A DNA stretch of 64,000 bases from Leptospira johnsonii (GTDB lineage: Bacteria; Spirochaetota; Leptospiria; Leptospirales; Leptospiraceae), in NCBI RefSeq assembly GCF_003112675.1, contig NZ_BFAY01000001.1, positions 100,398 to 164,397 of the forward strand, written 5' to 3'. Position 1 is the stretch's first letter. Each line of letters opens with the position of its first letter. The notes below the pieces were generated by a model that worked only from the letters and a program-made list of their open reading frames with translations, searched no databases and was not told where the DNA came from. Positions 62,132-64,000 of the stretch are shown piece by piece. A program made the position numbers and the translations under genes.

Positions 62132-62647
62132 TCATGGCCCTGTCGGAGTAAGGTTTTCTATCTCTTCTTCGGTTTTCTCATACAGCGAGATTACTTCGTT
62201 AAAATCGAGCATCATTACAGGATTGAGAAGTATGATCACTCTGTTATCGAGTTTACCTATTCCTCGAATAAAATCTGTCTTGATGTTCGCCCCGAAAGCG
62301 GGAACAGGATCCACACATTCCGGGGGAATGGTGGCAACTTCGTTCACCGAATCTACTAAAATCCCTGCGATTACTTTATTATCATCATTAGGAATTTCTA
62401 AAATGATAATGCAGGTACGTTTTGTCGATTCGATGTCCCGATTCTGGAATAATTTAGCCAGATCCATTACCGAGACAACGTTCCCCCTAAGATTGATCAC
62501 TCCGCTGATAAACTTGGATGTTCTGGGGACCCTCGTAGGTTCGCGAAATTCTAAAATTTCTCTTACCTTGAGGATCTCCACTCCAAACTCATCCTGACCC
62601 AATCGAAATGTGAGATACTGATTTGCGTTAATTTGCATTGCTCTCAT
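62132..62647 (-). CDS. cheW: Chemotaxis coupling protein CheW
   Basis: This 171-residue adaptor links chemoreceptors to the CheA kinase. The SH3-like CheW fold is supported by YLTFRLGQDEFGVEILKVRE, then RVPRTSKFISGVINLRGNVV and GILVDSVNEVATIPPE near the middle, and RGIGKLDNRVIILLN. No kinase gene is present in the window; cheA may be upstream of the receptor or elsewhere. A GGAGATATTCC sequence lies just upstream of the start. Confidence 0.93.
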   Translation of the reverse strand: MRAMQINANQYLTFRLGQDEFGVEILKVREILEFREPTRVPRTSKFISGVINLRGNVVSVMDLAKLFQNRDIESTKRTCIIILEIPNDDNKVIAGILVDSVNEVATIPPECVDPVPAFGANIKTDFIRGIGKLDNRVIILLNPVMMLDFNEVISLYEKTEEEIENLTPTGP

Positions 62648-62658
62648 CGGAATATCTC

Positions 62659-64000
62659 CTAGAACCTGCCGAACTTCGACTCATTTAAGTTATGGTTTCC
62701 ATTCCTATGTTCTTTGGAATTTCCAGAATAAGCAGGTTCAAAGGAAGAACCGGAGTAAACTTCGTCCATTCCGTTAATTTTGAAATGTTGAACCACTTTT
62801 TGCAAACCTTGGGCCTGAGCTGACAACTCTTCCGCCATACTGGACAACTCTTCAGAAGCAGCAGCGTTTTGTTGGGTTACACGATCCAACTGGCTCATCG
62901 CAGTATTGATCTGTCCCACACCTTGTTTTTGTTCTCTGCTTGCTGCAGAAACTTCGCGGATCAGATCAGAAATTTTGGTGATATTCGGGATGATCTCTTC
63001 GATCAGGCTTCCCGCTCTTTCGGCCACGTTTACCGAATTTTTGGCGAAGTGGCTGATCTCTCCCGCATAACTTTGGCTTCTTTCGGCGAGTTTTCTTACC
63101 TCGTTAGCTACCACAGCGAATCCCATTCCATGTTCACCGGCACGAGCGGCTTCGATGGCTGCATTCAATGCGAGAAGGTTGGTTTGATAAGCTATATCTT
63201 CCACAGAGGTGATCTTTTCGGCGATATCTTTCATAGCTTGAACTGCAAGACGAACCGCTTCTCCACCTTCATTCGCATGATTAACCATACTGGAGGCCAT
63301 TACTTCCGTTTGTCTGGAATTGTCTGCGTTCTGTTCGATAGTCGCCGTCATTTCTTCCAAGGAAGCGCTTGTTTCCTCTACGTTAGCCGATTGTTCCGTT
63401 GCACCTTGGCTCATAGTCTGAGAAGTGGCACTTACTTCTTCCGAGGCACTTGCAAACGAAGAGGCAGCTTTTCCGACTTCTGAAATACTTCTGGAAAGTT
63501 TCTCGATGGTGCTATTCACAGAATCTCTTAGTTCACCCAATTTACCTTTATAGTTTCCTTTTACGAATTGGGTTAAATCGCCTTGTTCTAATGAGGACTG
63601 GATCTCCATAACCTCATTGATAGGTCCGACTATTGCCTCTAATGTTGCATTTACACCCTCTATGATCCGTTTAAAGTCTCCTTTATGTTTGCTCGCATCG
63701 GCTCTAGTATCTAATTTTCCTAATACTGCGGCTTCTGCCAATTCATTGGCATCAGTAATTAGGCCTTTAATATTTGCTCGCACTTGATCGATCGCTTCGT
63801 TGATAAATCTTTTTTTACCAGGAAGTTTTTCGATATCTGCATCCATATTTCCTTCACCGAACTGTTTGAAACACTCCATCGCTTTTTTCTTAACTGCGAT
63901 ATGAGAGAAGACCATATCGTTGATTCCATCCGACATGGTTTTGAAGGCACCTTTGAACTTGGAACTGTCTATCTTAACGTCTATGTCTCCTGCTTCATGT
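62659..64000 (-). CDS. Methyl-accepting chemotaxis protein, 3' part (partial)
   Basis: The open frame continues past the window edge ([20 protein letters not shown] precedes the first in-window ATG), so the N-terminus and any sensor or membrane domain are unseen. Visible are tandem HAMP-like modules ([20 protein letters not shown], then [20 protein letters not shown]) and the long signalling coiled coil. The coiled coil has the receptor hairpin tip, [20 protein letters not shown] and [16 protein letters not shown]. The C-terminal tail ([17 protein letters not shown]) is flexible and lacks an exact NWETF CheR-docking pentapeptide. It is the first visible gene of the operon with cheW, cheR and cheB. 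Confidence 0.93.
   Translation of the reverse strand, partial: HEAGDIDVKIDSSKFKGAFKTMSDGINDMVFSHIAVKKKAMECFKQFGEGNMDADIEKLPGKKRFINEAIDQVRANIKGLITDANELAEAAVLGKLDTRADASKHKGDFKRIIEGVNATLEAIVGPINEVMEIQSSLEQGDLTQFVKGNYKGKLGELRDSVNSTIEKLSRSISEVGKAASSFASASEEVSATSQTMSQGATEQSANVEETSASLEEMTATIEQNADNSRQTEVMASSMVNHANEGGEAVRLAVQAMKDIAEKITSVEDIAYQTNLLALNAAIEAARAGEHGMGFAVVANEVRKLAERSQSYAGEISHFAKNSVNVAERAGSLIEEIIPNITKISDLIREVSAASREQKQGVGQINTAMSQLDRVTQQNAAASEELSSMAEELSAQAQGLQKVVQHFKINGMDEVYSGSSFEPAYSGNSKEHRNGNHNLNESKFGRF

Overview
The window reads as chromosome from a Leptospira species. The support is lineage-typical gene content rather than any search: LL-diaminopimelate aminotransferase (dapL), a very long IspG, many small and large lipoproteins with spirochaete-style lipoboxes, DUF1566 and SBBP/NHL-type surface lipoproteins, membrane-anchored AraC regulators, a NADase-type glycan-binding-domain protein, and GC-rich intergenic repeats of a kind I associate with this genus. 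By eye the base composition is in the low-to-mid 40s percent GC, which would suit a saprophytic or intermediate species better than L. interrogans. I did not compute it.

Layout. Positions 1-2.9 kb hold the tail of an RND efflux pump and a tight pyrB-DUF2203-dapL operon. From 3.1 to 9.1 kb lie an unknown secreted/membrane pair, a PAS plus Fis-type regulator with a lysine-rich tail, rho-rpmE, and a NifU-like/pentapeptide-repeat fusion with a 63-residue partner. From 9.2 to 12.1 kb there is a lipase-like lipoprotein gene broken by a one-base frameshift, flanked by two small look-alike lipoproteins. From 12.1 to 17.3 kb come a TetR plus reductase operon with a candidate operator, a membrane AraC regulator, a repeat-filled gap and a C45-type acyltransferase/hydrolase. 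From 17.3 to 26.5 kb are a DUF1566 lipoprotein, ispG, a membrane protein, two tandem lipoproteins and two unknown genes. From 26.7 to 36.7 kb are gltB, an opgG-small membrane protein-opgH operon, and a cyclopropane synthase. From 36.9 to 43 kb are an ankyrin protein, a glycosyltransferase-like gene, three RNA methyltransferase genes and citrate synthase. From 43 to 51.4 kb are a lytic transglycosylase, unknown proteins, an SBBP lipoprotein, a bactofilin, pdxA and a membrane protein. From 51.4 to 55.4 kb lies an arsenic-resistance region behind a deletion scar. From 55.5 to 58.8 kb are a NADase-type-domain protein, a fatty-acid hydroxylase-type protein and a second membrane AraC regulator. From 59 to 64 kb a histidine-kinase-like protein meets an mcp-cheW-cheR-cheB chemotaxis operon.

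The most promising candidate for something undescribed is the arsenic operon (52.09-55.43 kb). arsR, ACR3 and an arsenate-reductase-type phosphatase are followed 21 bases later by a 420-residue ATP-grasp-like protein with CxC and CC pairs. That suggests a ligase making or attaching a thiol or peptide as part of arsenic detoxification. The ACR3 start codon sits inside a perfect 12-bp inverted repeat with no ribosome binding site, which suggests an operator-covered, possibly leaderless transcript. Immediately upstream, an ArsR-rhodanese gene and a methyltransferase gene are both cut off at a shared junction.

Secondary points of interest are: a NifU-like domain lacking its third ligand cysteine fused to a pentapeptide-repeat helix; a histidine-kinase-like protein with no histidine in its dimerisation region; a perfect 10-bp hairpin inside the opg operon; the frameshifted lipase; and several families of dispersed intergenic palindromes.
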